A DNA stretch of 13,707 nucleotides, taken from contig CANQGN010000022.1 of assembly GCA_947623215.1 (NCBI GenBank), positions 1 to 13,707 on the forward strand, in the 5' to 3' direction. This document shows positions 1 through 7,858 of this stretch, piece after piece. Within the stretch, counting starts at the first letter, position 1. The number at the start of each line of letters is the position of its first letter. Position numbers and translations under genes: made by a program. Source of the DNA: an uncultured Clostridia bacterium (GTDB lineage: Bacteria; Bacillota; Clostridia; Oscillospirales; Acutalibacteraceae). Under the pieces are notes generated by a model. That model did no database searches, was not told the DNA's origin, and saw nothing but the letters and a program-made list of their open reading frames with translations.

Positions 1-538
1 CCAGTGCATTCATAACATCGACCTGCTGCGGTGGATGCTGGGCGACGACTTGACGGAAGTGTTCGCCTACACCGACCGGCAAACCCACCCGTACATAGAG
101 GCGGAGGATTTGGGGCTGGCGGTGCTGCGCTTTGCCGGCGGCCGGTACGGGCTGATAGAGGGCACCACCAACCTTTACCCCGAAAATTTGGAAGAAACGC
201 TCTATTTGTTTGGCCGCACCGGCACGGTCAAGGCCGGGGGGCGGTCGGTCAATCGCATAGAAGAATGGCGCTTTGCCGACGGGGCGGACGACCCGGAAGA
301 GGTAAAGGCGCGTTTTGCGGAGAATCCCCCCAATATTTACGGCTTTGGCCATGCGCCGCTTTATGCAGACGTGGCAGAGGCCATTGCCGCCCGCCGCCCG
401 GCTTATGTAGACGGGCGGGCGGGCCGCCGGGCGCTGGAAACCGTGCTGGCCGTTTACCGCTCGGCGGCGGAGGGCCGCCCGGTGGCGCTGCCGCTGGAAA
501 ACGCTTCCACGCTGGACTTTCAGGGGCGGTTCGGATGA
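1..538 (+). CDS. Gfo/Idh/MocA-family sugar dehydrogenase, C-terminal part (5' truncated by window)
   Basis: Reading from base 2, the frame is open to the TGA at 536-538 and gives 178 residues. The N-terminal Rossmann domain lies outside the window. The visible start, QCIHNIDLLRWMLGDD, is the conserved segment of the Gfo/Idh/MocA C-terminal domain in which the His-x-x-Asp helix lines the active site. The end (GFGHAPLYADVAEAI, then YVDGRAGRRALETVLAVYRSA, then a short LPLE tail) resembles UDP-N-acetylglucosaminuronate 3-dehydrogenases of the WbpB/WlbA type. Those oxidise C3 of a UDP-sugar before transamination. A WbpE-like aminotransferase lies four genes downstream, which supports that role, but the substrate is inference. 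Its stop overlaps the next start in an ATGA junction, so the two are translationally coupled. Confidence 0.85.
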   Translation, partial: QCIHNIDLLRWMLGDDLTEVFAYTDRQTHPYIEAEDLGLAVLRFAGGRYGLIEGTTNLYPENLEETLYLFGRTGTVKAGGRSVNRIEEWRFADGADDPEEVKARFAENPPNIYGFGHAPLYADVAEAIAARRPAYVDGRAGRRALETVLAVYRSAAEGRPVALPLENASTLDFQGRFG

Positions 539-1785
539 ATATTTTGTATGTAGAGCATTACGCCGGTTCTGACCGGTATGGCATGGAGTTTCGCCCCTTT
601 TACCTGGCCCGCGAGTGGGCAAAAGCCGGTCATGCGGTGACCATTGTAGCGGCGGATTACTCTCACCTGCGGCGGGAAAACCCGGCGGTAAAAGACGATT
701 TTGCCGAAGAGACAGACAGCGGCGTGCGCTACGTGTGGGTAAAAACCCGCCCTTACCGCCGCAACGACCTCTTTCGGGTGGCCAACATGCTGGGCTTTGT
801 GCGCAAGGTGGCAAAACACGCCGAGGCGCTTTGCGCCCGCTATGCGCCGGACGTGATTGTGCATTCCTCTACCTACCCTATGGACGTGACCGCCGCGCAG
901 GCAATCGCCGCCTGCTGCGGCGCGCCGGTTTTTTATGAGATTCACGATTTGTGGCCGCTTTCTCTTCTTGCCATGGCCCCCCGAATTTCGGCCAAAAACC
1001 CCGTCATTCGCTATGTGCAAAAAGCGGAGGATACCTGCTACCGCGAAGACGACGGCGTAATTACCCTACTGCCGGGGGCAGAACGCCACGTGCGCGAGCG
1101 GGGGTTTGCCCATATTCCGGTGCACTATATTCCCAACGGCGTGGTGCTGCCGCCCCCGCCCGCCGAACCCCTGCCGGGGGCGCTGGCCGACTTTTTTGCC
1201 CGCCAAAAGGCGGAGGGGCGCTTTGTGGTGGTCTACGCCGGGGGGCACGCCCGCTCCAACGCGCTGGACTGTTTGGTAGAGGCGGCGGCCTTACTGCCGC
1301 CGGAATGCTCGCTGGTGCTGGTGGGGCGGGGCGACCAAAAAGAGCGGCTGCGGCAAAAGGGAAAAGGCCTTTCTAATCTTTTCTTCTTTGACGCCCTGCC
1401 CAAGGCGCAGGTGCCGTCGCTCTTACAGGCGGCAGACGCCCTGTATTTGGGGGCGAAAGACAGCCCCCTTTACCGCTACGGCGTGGGCATGAACAAAATG
1501 TTTGACTATATGCTGGCTGTAAAGCCTGTGCTTTGCGGCGTGCGCTCGCCGGATAGCCCGCTGGAGCTTTCGGGCTGTGCGCTTATGCTGCCGCCGGAAG
1601 ACGCGGGGGCGCTGGCCGCTGGCATTCGCACCCTTGCGGCCATGGGCGAGCAGCAACGGGCGGCCATGGGCCGGGCGGGGGCAGAGTACGTGCGCCGCCA
1701 CCACGACTACCGCCTGCTGGCCGCGCAAATGGCCGAGGTACTGCAACAGGCGGTGGAGGCCAAAAAAGGAGAGAACAAGGCGTGA
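535..1785 (+). CDS. Family 4 (GT-B) glycosyltransferase
   Basis: A 416-residue protein starting at the ATG that overlaps the previous stop. The same frame is open further upstream, but that extension lies inside the dehydrogenase gene. The N-terminus MNILYVEHYAG begins the first Rossmann-like domain (about residues 1-190), which contains the HDLWPLSL segment at 137-144 typical of WbuB-like acetamidosugar transferases. The C-terminal nucleotide-sugar-binding domain starts near VVVYAGG and carries GVGMNKMFDYMLAVKPVL (N320, K321, D324), equivalent to the G-x-S-P-N-K-L-F-D-Y-M motif of GT4 enzymes. No signal peptide or membrane segment is obvious, so it should act at the cytoplasmic face, adding a sugar to a lipid-linked glycan. 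Donor and acceptor cannot be read from sequence. Its end overlaps the next gene in a GTGA junction. Confidence 0.88.
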   Translation: MNILYVEHYAGSDRYGMEFRPFYLAREWAKAGHAVTIVAADYSHLRRENPAVKDDFAEETDSGVRYVWVKTRPYRRNDLFRVANMLGFVRKVAKHAEALCARYAPDVIVHSSTYPMDVTAAQAIAACCGAPVFYEIHDLWPLSLLAMAPRISAKNPVIRYVQKAEDTCYREDDGVITLLPGAERHVRERGFAHIPVHYIPNGVVLPPPPAEPLPGALADFFARQKAEGRFVVVYAGGHARSNALDCLVEAAALLPPECSLVLVGRGDQKERLRQKGKGLSNLFFFDALPKAQVPSLLQAADALYLGAKDSPLYRYGVGMNKMFDYMLAVKPVLCGVRSPDSPLELSGCALMLPPEDAGALAAGIRTLAAMGEQQRAAMGRAGAEYVRRHHDYRLLAAQMAEVLQQAVEAKKGENKA

Positions 1786-2954
1786 AAATACGAGAAAGCT
1801 TTTTGCCCTACAGCCGCCCCTTTTACGGGGAGGCAGAAGCAGCGGGGGTAACGGCGGCATTGGACTCCGGCTGGTGGTCGCGCGGGCCGCTGGTGGGCGA
1901 GTTTGAACAGGCTTTTGCAAGCAGCGTAGGGGTGCGGCACGCGCTGGCGCTGAATTCCTGCACCGCCGGGCTGTTTTTGGCGCTGCTGCTGCATAAGGTG
2001 CAGCCGGGCGACGAAGTGATTACCACCCCCATGACCTTTTGCGCCACCGCCAACGTGATTGTGCACTGCGGGGCTACCCCGGTATTTGCAGACGTAGACG
2101 AAGCAACCGGCCTGCTGGACCCGGCGGCGGTAGAGCGGGCCATTACCCCCCGCACCCGGGGCATTGTGCCGGTGCATTACGCCGGGCGGGCGTGTAATAT
2201 GGAAGAACTGAACCGTATCGCCGCCCGCCACGGCCTGTTTGTGGTAGAAGACGCCGCCCACGCGGTGTATACCACTTATGAGAACGGCAAGCCGGTGGGC
2301 AGCGGCGACAACCTGACCGCCTTCAGCTTTTACGCCACCAAAAACCTCTCTACCGGCGAGGGAGGAATGCTCACCACCAACGACGACGAGCTGTATGCCC
2401 GCGCCCAAACGTTGTCCTTACACGGCATGAGCCGCCACGCATGGAGCCGCTTTTCTGCCGCCGGCAGCTGGCGGTACAACGTAGAGGCCCCGGGGTATAA
2501 GTTGAACATGACCGACCCGGCGGCTGCGCTGGGCTTGGCGCAGCTCGCCCGGTTAGAGGATATGCAGCGCCGCCGGGCGGATATTGCGGCGGCCTATAAC
2601 GCGGCCTTTGCGACCTTACCCGGGGTAGACGTGCTGCCGGACGCCCCCTTCGGGCGCAACGCCTGGCATTTGTACATGCTTAAAATCCGCCCAAACGGCC
2701 TTACCGCCGGGCGCGACCGGGTGATAGCGGAATTAAACGAGCACTACCGCATCGGTACCAGCGTGCACTATATTCCGGTGCACCACCACCCCTATTACCG
2801 CACCCGTTTCGGCACCCGCCGGGGCGACTACCCCCATACCGAGCGGCTGTACCGGCAAATTCTGTCGCTGCCGCTTTACCCGTCTATGACCGACGAGGAG
2901 GTTTCGTATGTATGTGAGGCAGTTCGAGAGCTTGCCGCGCGATTTGCAAAATGA
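1782..2954 (+). CDS. DegT/DnrJ/EryC1/StrS-family nucleotide-sugar aminotransferase (first copy)
   Basis: A 390-residue PLP enzyme. The start is GTG at 1782, overlapping the preceding stop by 4 nt, with AAAGGAGAG (1764-1772) as ribosome binding site. The protein begins IRESFLPYSRPFYGEAE, the usual DegT opening, and has the cofactor-phosphate region ALNSCTAGL, the aspartate region VVEDAAHA, and the Schiff-base lysine K187 in YATKNLSTGEGGM. A late HYIPVHHHPYY segment matches the signature of 4-keto-sugar aminotransferases such as PseC, PglE and ArnB. It probably transfers an amino group from glutamate to a UDP-4-keto-6-deoxy sugar, but no 4,6-dehydratase is in view, so the substrate is inferred. 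The last 47 nt overlap the next gene in another frame. Confidence 0.88.
   Translation: MKIRESFLPYSRPFYGEAEAAGVTAALDSGWWSRGPLVGEFEQAFASSVGVRHALALNSCTAGLFLALLLHKVQPGDEVITTPMTFCATANVIVHCGATPVFADVDEATGLLDPAAVERAITPRTRGIVPVHYAGRACNMEELNRIAARHGLFVVEDAAHAVYTTYENGKPVGSGDNLTAFSFYATKNLSTGEGGMLTTNDDELYARAQTLSLHGMSRHAWSRFSAAGSWRYNVEAPGYKLNMTDPAAALGLAQLARLEDMQRRRADIAAAYNAAFATLPGVDVLPDAPFGRNAWHLYMLKIRPNGLTAGRDRVIAELNEHYRIGTSVHYIPVHHHPYYRTRFGTRRGDYPHTERLYRQILSLPLYPSMTDEEVSYVCEAVRELAARFAK
2895..2901 (+). promoter_or_regulatory. Ribosome binding site inside the upstream gene
   Basis: GAGGAGG sits 6 nt before the ATG at 2908 and lies within the 3' end of the aminotransferase coding region. It settles the phosphoglycosyl transferase start at 2908 even though this creates a 47-nt overlap. 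Confidence 0.8.
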
Positions 2955-3600
2955 GGCCGTGCGGCCTTATTTTGAGTATTTAAACAAAAAACGCTTTTCG
3001 CTGGCCGTCAAGCGGGGGGCGGATATTGTGGTCGCTCTGCTGGTGCTGGCGGTCACTTCGCCCGCTATGCTGCTGGCCGCGCTGGGGGTGGCGCTTACTT
3101 CGCCCGGGCCGCTTTTTTACTGCCAAACCCGGGTGGGGCTGTACGGCAAGCCCTTTTTAATTTACAAATTCCGCACCATGCAGGTGAACGCCGACCAAAC
3201 CGGCGCCGCCGTTACGGTGGGCGAGCGCGACCCCCGCATTACCCCCTTCGGCCGGTTTTTGCGGGCCACCCGCATTGACGAATTTCCCCAGATGATCAAC
3301 GTGCTGAAAGGCGACATGAGCATCATCGGCGCCCGGCCGGAGGTACCCCGCTACGTGGCGCTTTATACAGACGAAATGCTGGCCACCCTGCTGCTGCCGC
3401 CGGCATCCTCCGGCGTTGCCAGCATTGCCTACCGGCACGAGAACGCGCTGTTGGCGGGCAAAGAAGACCCCGAGCGCTATTATATAGAGACCATTTTGCC
3501 GGACAAAATGGCGCTGAATTTAGACTATCTGCGCCGCTTCAGCCTGTGGAACGACCTGCGGCTGATGGGGCAAACGCTGCTTTGCGTGTTTCACAAGTAA
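2908..3600 (+). CDS. Monotopic phosphoglycosyl transferase (bacterial sugar transferase, PglC/WcaJ catalytic-core type)
   Basis: A 230-residue protein that transfers a sugar 1-phosphate from a UDP-sugar to undecaprenyl phosphate, the first membrane step of a surface glycan. It has only the catalytic core, like PglC, without the extra transmembrane domain of WcaJ/WbaP. Visible features are the basic pre-helix VKRGADIV (from K35), the re-entrant hydrophobic helix broken by S51-P52, GPLFYCQTRVGLYGKPF, YKFRTM, and the catalytic Asp-Glu pair D124-E125 in RIDEFPQ, followed by GDMSIIGARPEVPRYV. The segment LPRDLQNEAVRPYFEYL before the core is common in clostridial members. It probably initiates the glycan made by the surrounding operon. 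The next gene starts 16 nt downstream. Confidence 0.93.
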   Translation: MYVRQFESLPRDLQNEAVRPYFEYLNKKRFSLAVKRGADIVVALLVLAVTSPAMLLAALGVALTSPGPLFYCQTRVGLYGKPFLIYKFRTMQVNADQTGAAVTVGERDPRITPFGRFLRATRIDEFPQMINVLKGDMSIIGARPEVPRYVALYTDEMLATLLLPPASSGVASIAYRHENALLAGKEDPERYYIETILPDKMALNLDYLRRFSLWNDLRLMGQTLLCVFHK

Positions 3601-3603
3601 GAA

Positions 3604-3609
3604 AGGGGG
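3604..3609 (+). promoter_or_regulatory. Ribosome binding site for the second aminotransferase
   Basis: AGGGGG at 3604-3609 is 7 nt before a GTG at 3617. An in-frame TTG at 3611 would be only 1 nt from it, too close to be used. The choice gives the family-typical N-terminus MEFIDLGAQY. Confidence 0.75.
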
Positions 3610-3616
3610 CTTGGCC

Positions 3617-4735
3617 GTGGAATTCATTGACCTCGGCGCCCAGTACCGGCGCATTCGCGAACCGCTCCACCGCCGCCTTTGCGGGGTGTTAGAGGGCGGC
3701 CGGTACATTTTGGGGCCGGAGGTATCGTCACTGGAAGAACGACTGGCTGCCTTTGTGGGGCGGCGGTACGCCGTTTGCTGCTCCAACGGTACCGACGCGC
3801 TCATACTGGCGCTGCTGGCGCTGGGGCTGCGGCCGGGCGAAGGGGTTGTAGTGCCAGACTTTACCTTTTTTGCCACGGCAGAGGCGGTGTGCGCCGTGGG
3901 GGGCGTGCCGGTGTTTGCCGACGTGCGCCCCGATACCATGAACCTTGACCCCGCCTCTGCCGAGCGGGCGGTTTTGGCCGCCCGGGCGGCGGGCATTCCG
4001 GTGCGGGGGATGATACCGGTCGATTTATTCGGCCAACCGGCGGATTATGACGCGTTGCTGCCGCTTTGTAAACGGCTGGGCCTCTTTGTGGTAGAAGACG
4101 GCGCGCAGGGCTTTGGCGGTGCGCTGGCCGGGCGGCGGGCCTGCTCGTTTGGCGAACTTTCGGCCACCTCTTTTTTCCCCGCCAAGCCGCTGGGCTGTTA
4201 CGGCGACGGTGGCGCAGTTTTTACCGATGATGCGGCGCTTTACCATACCCTTTGCTCCCTGCGGGTGCACGGCAGCAACCCGGGGGATAAATACGACAAC
4301 GTGCTGATAGGCCGCAACGCCCGGTTAGACGCCCTGCAAGCGGCGGTGCTGCACTGCAAGCTGGATATTTTGGAAGACGAGCTGGCCGCCCGCGAGCAGG
4401 CGGCGGCGTGGTACAGCCGCCGGCTTGCCGGGCTGGTGCAGACCCCCGCGCTGCTGCCCGCCGCCCGCTCGGCCTACGCCCAGTACACCGTTTGTCTGCC
4501 AGAAGGGGCCGACCGCGCGGCGGTAATAGCGGCGCTGCGGGAGCAGGGGGTGCCCGCCATGGTCTACTACCCCCGGCCGCTTCACCGCCAAACCGCCCTT
4601 GCCCGCTATGGCGAGGGGGTCTGTTGCCCGGTGACGGAAGACCTTTGCCGCCGCGTGCTCTCGCTGCCCATGCACCCCTACTTAACCGAAGAAATGTCAG
4701 CGCAGGTTTGCCGTGCGCTGGAGGCGGCGCTGTGA
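3617..4735 (+). CDS. DegT/DnrJ/EryC1/StrS-family aminotransferase, WbpE-like (second copy)
   Basis: A 372-residue PLP enzyme from GTG 3617. It opens with EFIDLGAQYRRIREPL, contains CCSNGTDALILAL (cofactor-phosphate region) and VVEDGAQGFGG, and has the Schiff-base lysine K190 in SFFPAKPLGCYGDGGA. That last segment closely follows WbpE/WlbC enzymes, which aminate C3 of UDP-N-acetyl-3-keto-glucuronate using glutamate. The partial dehydrogenase at the start of the window would be the matching C3-oxidising partner, so the operon may make a 2,3-diaminouronic acid or a related sugar. The acetyltransferase of such a pathway is not in view. It clearly differs from the first DegT copy in its active-site lysine segment, so it is not a recent duplicate. 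The stop overlaps the next start as GTGA. Confidence 0.88.
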   Translation: MEFIDLGAQYRRIREPLHRRLCGVLEGGRYILGPEVSSLEERLAAFVGRRYAVCCSNGTDALILALLALGLRPGEGVVVPDFTFFATAEAVCAVGGVPVFADVRPDTMNLDPASAERAVLAARAAGIPVRGMIPVDLFGQPADYDALLPLCKRLGLFVVEDGAQGFGGALAGRRACSFGELSATSFFPAKPLGCYGDGGAVFTDDAALYHTLCSLRVHGSNPGDKYDNVLIGRNARLDALQAAVLHCKLDILEDELAAREQAAAWYSRRLAGLVQTPALLPAARSAYAQYTVCLPEGADRAAVIAALREQGVPAMVYYPRPLHRQTALARYGEGVCCPVTEDLCRRVLSLPMHPYLTEEMSAQVCRALEAAL

Positions 4736-5748
4736 GCGCCGCCGACCGGGGGCGCGCCCGGGAACGACTGCTGGCGGTAAAAGAGCTTCTGGAGCGTAAG
4801 ACGGATGAAGAACACCCCATGGGGGCGGCGGCCTTGCTCGCCGCGTTAGAGCGGCGGGGCCTCCCTTCCGAGCGCAAGGCGGTGTATCGCGACATAGAGG
4901 CCCTGCGGGCGGCGGGGTACGACGTGGTGTATACCCGCACCCCAACCCCCGGCTACTTTTGGGGCGAGCGGGCCTTTGAGCTGGCAGAGGTGCGGCTGCT
5001 GGTAGACGCCGTGCTTTCGGCGGAGTTTTTAACCCGCCGCAAAAGCCTGCAATTGACCGACCGGCTGCTGGGGCTGCTGAGCGAGCGGCAGGCGGAAGCG
5101 CTGCGGCGGCAAATTTACATTGACCGGCGGGGCAAACAGCAAAACGAAGAGATTTTCTATACCATCGACGCCCTGCACCGCGCCGTGGCCGCCCGCCGCA
5201 AAATCACCTTTTCGTATGTTCGCCGCCGGTTAGACCCCCAAAAAGGGGTGGTGCAAACCGCCCGCACCCTTACCGTAAGCCCCTACGCCCTGCTGTGGTA
5301 CGACGACCGCTATTATTTAATTGGCAATTACGAAAAATACGACGATTTGCTTCACCTGCGGGCCGACCGTATGCGGGGGGTGCGCCAAACGGGGGAGGTT
5401 TGCCGCCCCTTTGAGGAGGTGTCGCCCTACCGCGGCAGCTTTGACGTAGCCGACTACGCCAAAAAGCTGGCCGGCGCCTTTGCCGGCAAACCCATGACGG
5501 TAGAGCTGGTGTGCCAAAACGAGCTGCTGGAAGCTATGCTCGACCGCTTTGGCGCCGAGGTGCCGGTAACGCCCTTACCCGACGGCCGGTTTGCCCTGCG
5601 GCCCACCGTGGCCGTAAGCGAAGGGCTGGTGCGGGAGCTGCTGGCCTTTGGCCCGGGGGTAGAGGCGCGCTTTCCCGAGCGGCTGCGCGAGCGGCTGGAG
5701 CAGGCCGCGGCGGAGCTTTACGCCCTTTATCACCCGTCGCAGGGCTGA
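4732..5748 (+). CDS. WYL-domain transcriptional regulator (DeoR-type HTH plus WYL)
   Basis: A 338-residue protein. The frame is open far upstream, but the likely start is GTG 4732, overlapping the aminotransferase stop by 4 nt with GGAGG at 4720-4724 seven nt before it. Residues 1-75 form a winged-helix HTH (ARERLLAVKELLERK, then ERKAVYRDIEALRAAGYDVV). A linker leads to the WYL domain around 150-240 with ISPYAL-like SPYALLWYDDRYYLIGNY, in which Y194-Y195-L196 occupies the WYL position with Tyr replacing Trp, followed by HLRADRM. A WCX-like C-terminal region ends the protein. WYL proteins are usually ligand-responsive regulators. The overlap with a glycan gene suggests control of that operon, but its target is not shown by sequence. 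Confidence 0.88.
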   Translation: MSAADRGRARERLLAVKELLERKTDEEHPMGAAALLAALERRGLPSERKAVYRDIEALRAAGYDVVYTRTPTPGYFWGERAFELAEVRLLVDAVLSAEFLTRRKSLQLTDRLLGLLSERQAEALRRQIYIDRRGKQQNEEIFYTIDALHRAVAARRKITFSYVRRRLDPQKGVVQTARTLTVSPYALLWYDDRYYLIGNYEKYDDLLHLRADRMRGVRQTGEVCRPFEEVSPYRGSFDVADYAKKLAGAFAGKPMTVELVCQNELLEAMLDRFGAEVPVTPLPDGRFALRPTVAVSEGLVRELLAFGPGVEARFPERLRERLEQAAAELYALYHPSQG

Positions 5749-5787
5749 AAAATGCCCTCTTTGGCCTAAAAAAGCGGAAAATGGGGG

Positions 5788-5816
5788 TTGCGCCCACCGC
5801 CGGATTACGGTATAAT
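5788..5816 (+). promoter_or_regulatory. Sigma-A-type promoter for fba
   Basis: TTGCGC (5788-5793), a 17-nt spacer and a perfect TATAAT (5811-5816). Transcription should start near 5823, leaving a leader of about 40 nt with AGGAGG (5848-5853) before the fba ATG. It separates the glycan/WYL operon from the fba group. Confidence 0.8.
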
Positions 5817-5862
5817 AGAGCCGTGAGGGGCAACCCCGATACCAAATAGGAGGGAAAACAAA

Positions 5863-6801
5863 ATGCCACTGGTGAATACAAAAGAGATGTTTCAAAAAGC
5901 CTATGCGGGCGGCTATGCCATCGGGGCGTTCAACGTCAACAATATGGAGATTGTGCAGGGGATTATTGACGCCTGCAAAGAAAACCGTGCGCCGGTAATT
6001 TTGCAGGTTTCGGCCAGCGCCCGCAAATATGCGCGGCATGACTACCTGCTCTCGCTGGTGCAGGCGGCGGAGCGTGAAACTGGCCTGCCCATTGCCCTGC
6101 ATTTAGACCACGGGCCGGACTTTGAAACCTGCAAGTCGTGTATAGACGGCGGCTTTACTTCGGTCATGATAGACGGCAGCTCGCTGCCCTATGAAGAAAA
6201 CGTGGCGGTCACAAAGCGGGTGGTAGAGTATGCCCACCCCCGCGGCGTAACGGTAGAGGGCGAGCTGGGCCAGCTGGCCGGGGTAGAGGATGAAGTAAAC
6301 GTTTCGGCAGAAGACGCCTCTTACACCAACCCCGCCCAGGTGCAGGACTTCGTCTCTCGCACGGGGGTCGATTCGCTCGCCATTGCCATAGGCACCAGCC
6401 ATGGCGCCTACAAGTTTAAACCCGGCCAAAAACCCCAGCTGCGGTTTGATATTTTAGAGGAGGTTTCCCATCGGCTGCCCGGCTTCCCCATTGTGCTGCA
6501 CGGCGCGTCCTCCGTTTCGCAGGAGCATATTGCCATCGTCAACCAGTACGGCGGCAAAATGCCGGATGCGATTGGCATTCCGGAAGAGATGCTGCGCAAG
6601 GCCTCCGCTATGGCGGTGTGCAAAATCAACATCGACTCTGACCTGCGGCTGGCCATGACCGCCGGCGTGCGCCGCCATTTGGCCGAGCATCCGGAGCATT
6701 TTGACCCGCGCCAGTATTTGGGCGAAGCGCGGGAGGAAATTCGCAAAACCGTCTCTCATAAGCTGACCCACGTGCTGGGCAGCGCGGGCAGAGCGGAATA
6801 A
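5863..6801 (+). CDS. fba: Class II fructose-1,6-bisphosphate aldolase
   Basis: A 312-residue zinc aldolase that reversibly cleaves fructose 1,6-bisphosphate to dihydroxyacetone phosphate and glyceraldehyde 3-phosphate in glycolysis and gluconeogenesis. The ATG follows AGGAGG with 9-nt spacing. Visible are the N-terminal AIGAFNVNNMEI, the catalytic aspartate D82 next to zinc ligand H83 in LHLDHGPD, E-rich VEGELGQLAG, H180 in GTSHGAYK, H213 in VLHGASS, and the phosphate-binding ending INIDSDLRLAMTAGVR. The length and the long insert after the third histidine (YGGKMPDAIGIPEE) match the clostridial class IIB form. Related tagatose-bisphosphate aldolases share the fold, but the conserved NIDSD ending and context favour fba. 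Confidence 0.95.
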   Translation: MPLVNTKEMFQKAYAGGYAIGAFNVNNMEIVQGIIDACKENRAPVILQVSASARKYARHDYLLSLVQAAERETGLPIALHLDHGPDFETCKSCIDGGFTSVMIDGSSLPYEENVAVTKRVVEYAHPRGVTVEGELGQLAGVEDEVNVSAEDASYTNPAQVQDFVSRTGVDSLAIAIGTSHGAYKFKPGQKPQLRFDILEEVSHRLPGFPIVLHGASSVSQEHIAIVNQYGGKMPDAIGIPEEMLRKASAMAVCKINIDSDLRLAMTAGVRRHLAEHPEHFDPRQYLGEAREEIRKTVSHKLTHVLGSAGRAE

Positions 6802-6841
6802 ACCATTTTTGAAGCACAACGTTTGAAGGAGAACAGCAAGC

Positions 6842-7399
6842 ATGATTACAGCAGGAGATTTTCGCAACGGCGCAACCTTTGAGATGGACGGCGGCGTGTA
6901 CCAGGTCATTGAATTTCAGCACGTAAAGCCGGGCAAGGGCGCGGCCTTTGTGCGCACCAAGTTTAAAAACGTGATAACCGGCGCGGTGGTAGAGCGCAGC
7001 TTTAACCCCACCGAAAAATTCCCCACCGCCTTTATTGAGCGCAAGGAAATGGAGTATTCTTATTCCGACGGCGACCTCTACTACTTTATGGACCAGGAAA
7101 GCTACGAGCTGGTGCCCATTAACGCTTCGGATTTGGGCGACAATTTTAAGTTTGTAAAAGAAAACATGATTTGCCGCATTTTGTCGTTTAAAGGCAAGGT
7201 GTTCGGGGTAGAGCCGCCCACCTTTGTGGAGCTTACGGTTACCGCCACCGAACCGGGCGTGCGGGGCGACACCGCCACCAACGTAACCAAGCCCGCCACG
7301 CTGGAAACTGGCGCCGAAATTCGCGTGCCCATTTTTATTAACGAGGGCGACGTGATTCGGGTAGATACCCGCACCGGCGAGTATATGGAGCGTGCCTGA
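6842..7399 (+). CDS. efp: Translation elongation factor P
   Basis: A 185-residue, full-length EF-P, which relieves ribosome stalling at polyproline stretches by stimulating peptide-bond formation. ATG at 6842 follows AAGGAG (6826-6831). Domain I holds the loop VKPGKGAAFVR, where K32 is the residue that carries the activating modification in many bacteria. Domains II and III are complete, ending INEGDVIRVDTRTGEYMERA, the standard C-terminal motif. Only 40 nt separate it from fba and no promoter is visible there, so it is probably cotranscribed. No EF-P modification enzyme is encoded nearby, so the modification state cannot be told. Confidence 0.97.
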   Translation: MITAGDFRNGATFEMDGGVYQVIEFQHVKPGKGAAFVRTKFKNVITGAVVERSFNPTEKFPTAFIERKEMEYSYSDGDLYYFMDQESYELVPINASDLGDNFKFVKENMICRILSFKGKVFGVEPPTFVELTVTATEPGVRGDTATNVTKPATLETGAEIRVPIFINEGDVIRVDTRTGEYMERA

Positions 7400-7450
7400 G
7401 CGGCCGCCCTTTACACCCGCCCCTACGCAAACGGAAGGGAGTTTTAACGA

Positions 7451-7858
7451 ATGACCATCAGCGAAAAAGTAGCTTACATGAAGGGCGTAGCCGACGCGTT
7501 GGAGCTAAACGCAGGCGACAAAAAAGACCGGTTGATTCAGTCTATGCTGGACGCTATGGAAGAAATGGCGCTGGCGCTGACCGATTTAGAAACCGGGCTG
7601 GATGCGCTGGGCGAACAGGTAGACGAAATAGACGAAGATTTGGGCGCCGTGGAAGAAACGGTGTATGAGTTTGACGCCGACGAATGCGACTGCGACTGCG
7701 ACGGCGACTGCGTAGAGGCCGTTTGCCCCCAGTGCGGCGCTTCCATTCCGGTGGATTTGGAGCAATGGGAAGAAGACGAACCGGTCATTTGCCCCGAATG
7801 CGGCGCCAAGCTGGAATTTGAACTGGTAGAAGACGACGATGACCAGCCGGAGGACTAA
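7451..7858 (+). CDS. CD1247-type small acidic zinc-ribbon protein
   Basis: A 135-residue protein of unknown function with ATG at 7451 after GGAAGGGAG. The N-terminus MTISEKVAYMKGVADALEL and the following coiled-coil-like acidic stretch (MLDAMEEMALALTDLE, then QVDEIDEDLGAVEE) match the clostridial CD1247 N-terminal family. The C-terminus is a zinc ribbon with C92-x2-C95 (CPQCG) and C114-x2-C117 (CPECG). Between them and the coil is an odd alternating Cys-Asp run, CDCDCDGDC (C79, C81, C83, C87). The tail is strongly acidic. It is predicted to be cytoplasmic and follows efp by about 50 nt without a promoter. Its last 20 nt overlap the sortase gene. Confidence 0.85.
   Translation: MTISEKVAYMKGVADALELNAGDKKDRLIQSMLDAMEEMALALTDLETGLDALGEQVDEIDEDLGAVEETVYEFDADECDCDCDGDCVEAVCPQCGASIPVDLEQWEEDEPVICPECGAKLEFELVEDDDDQPED

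Noticed and set aside
31..534. Upstream extension of the glycosyltransferase frame
   Set aside because: The extension is Arg/Gly/Pro-rich, typical of an out-of-frame reading of GC-rich coding DNA, and lies wholly within the dehydrogenase gene.
520..1020. Minus-strand open frame opposite the glycosyltransferase
   Set aside because: It is a shadow of a well-supported + strand gene with no recognisable motifs. The same applies to the other minus-strand frames in the window.
5741..5758. AGGGC/GCCCT hairpin around the WYL gene stop as a terminator
   Set aside because: The stem is only 5 bp with an 8-nt loop and no proper T-run, so it is too weak to call.
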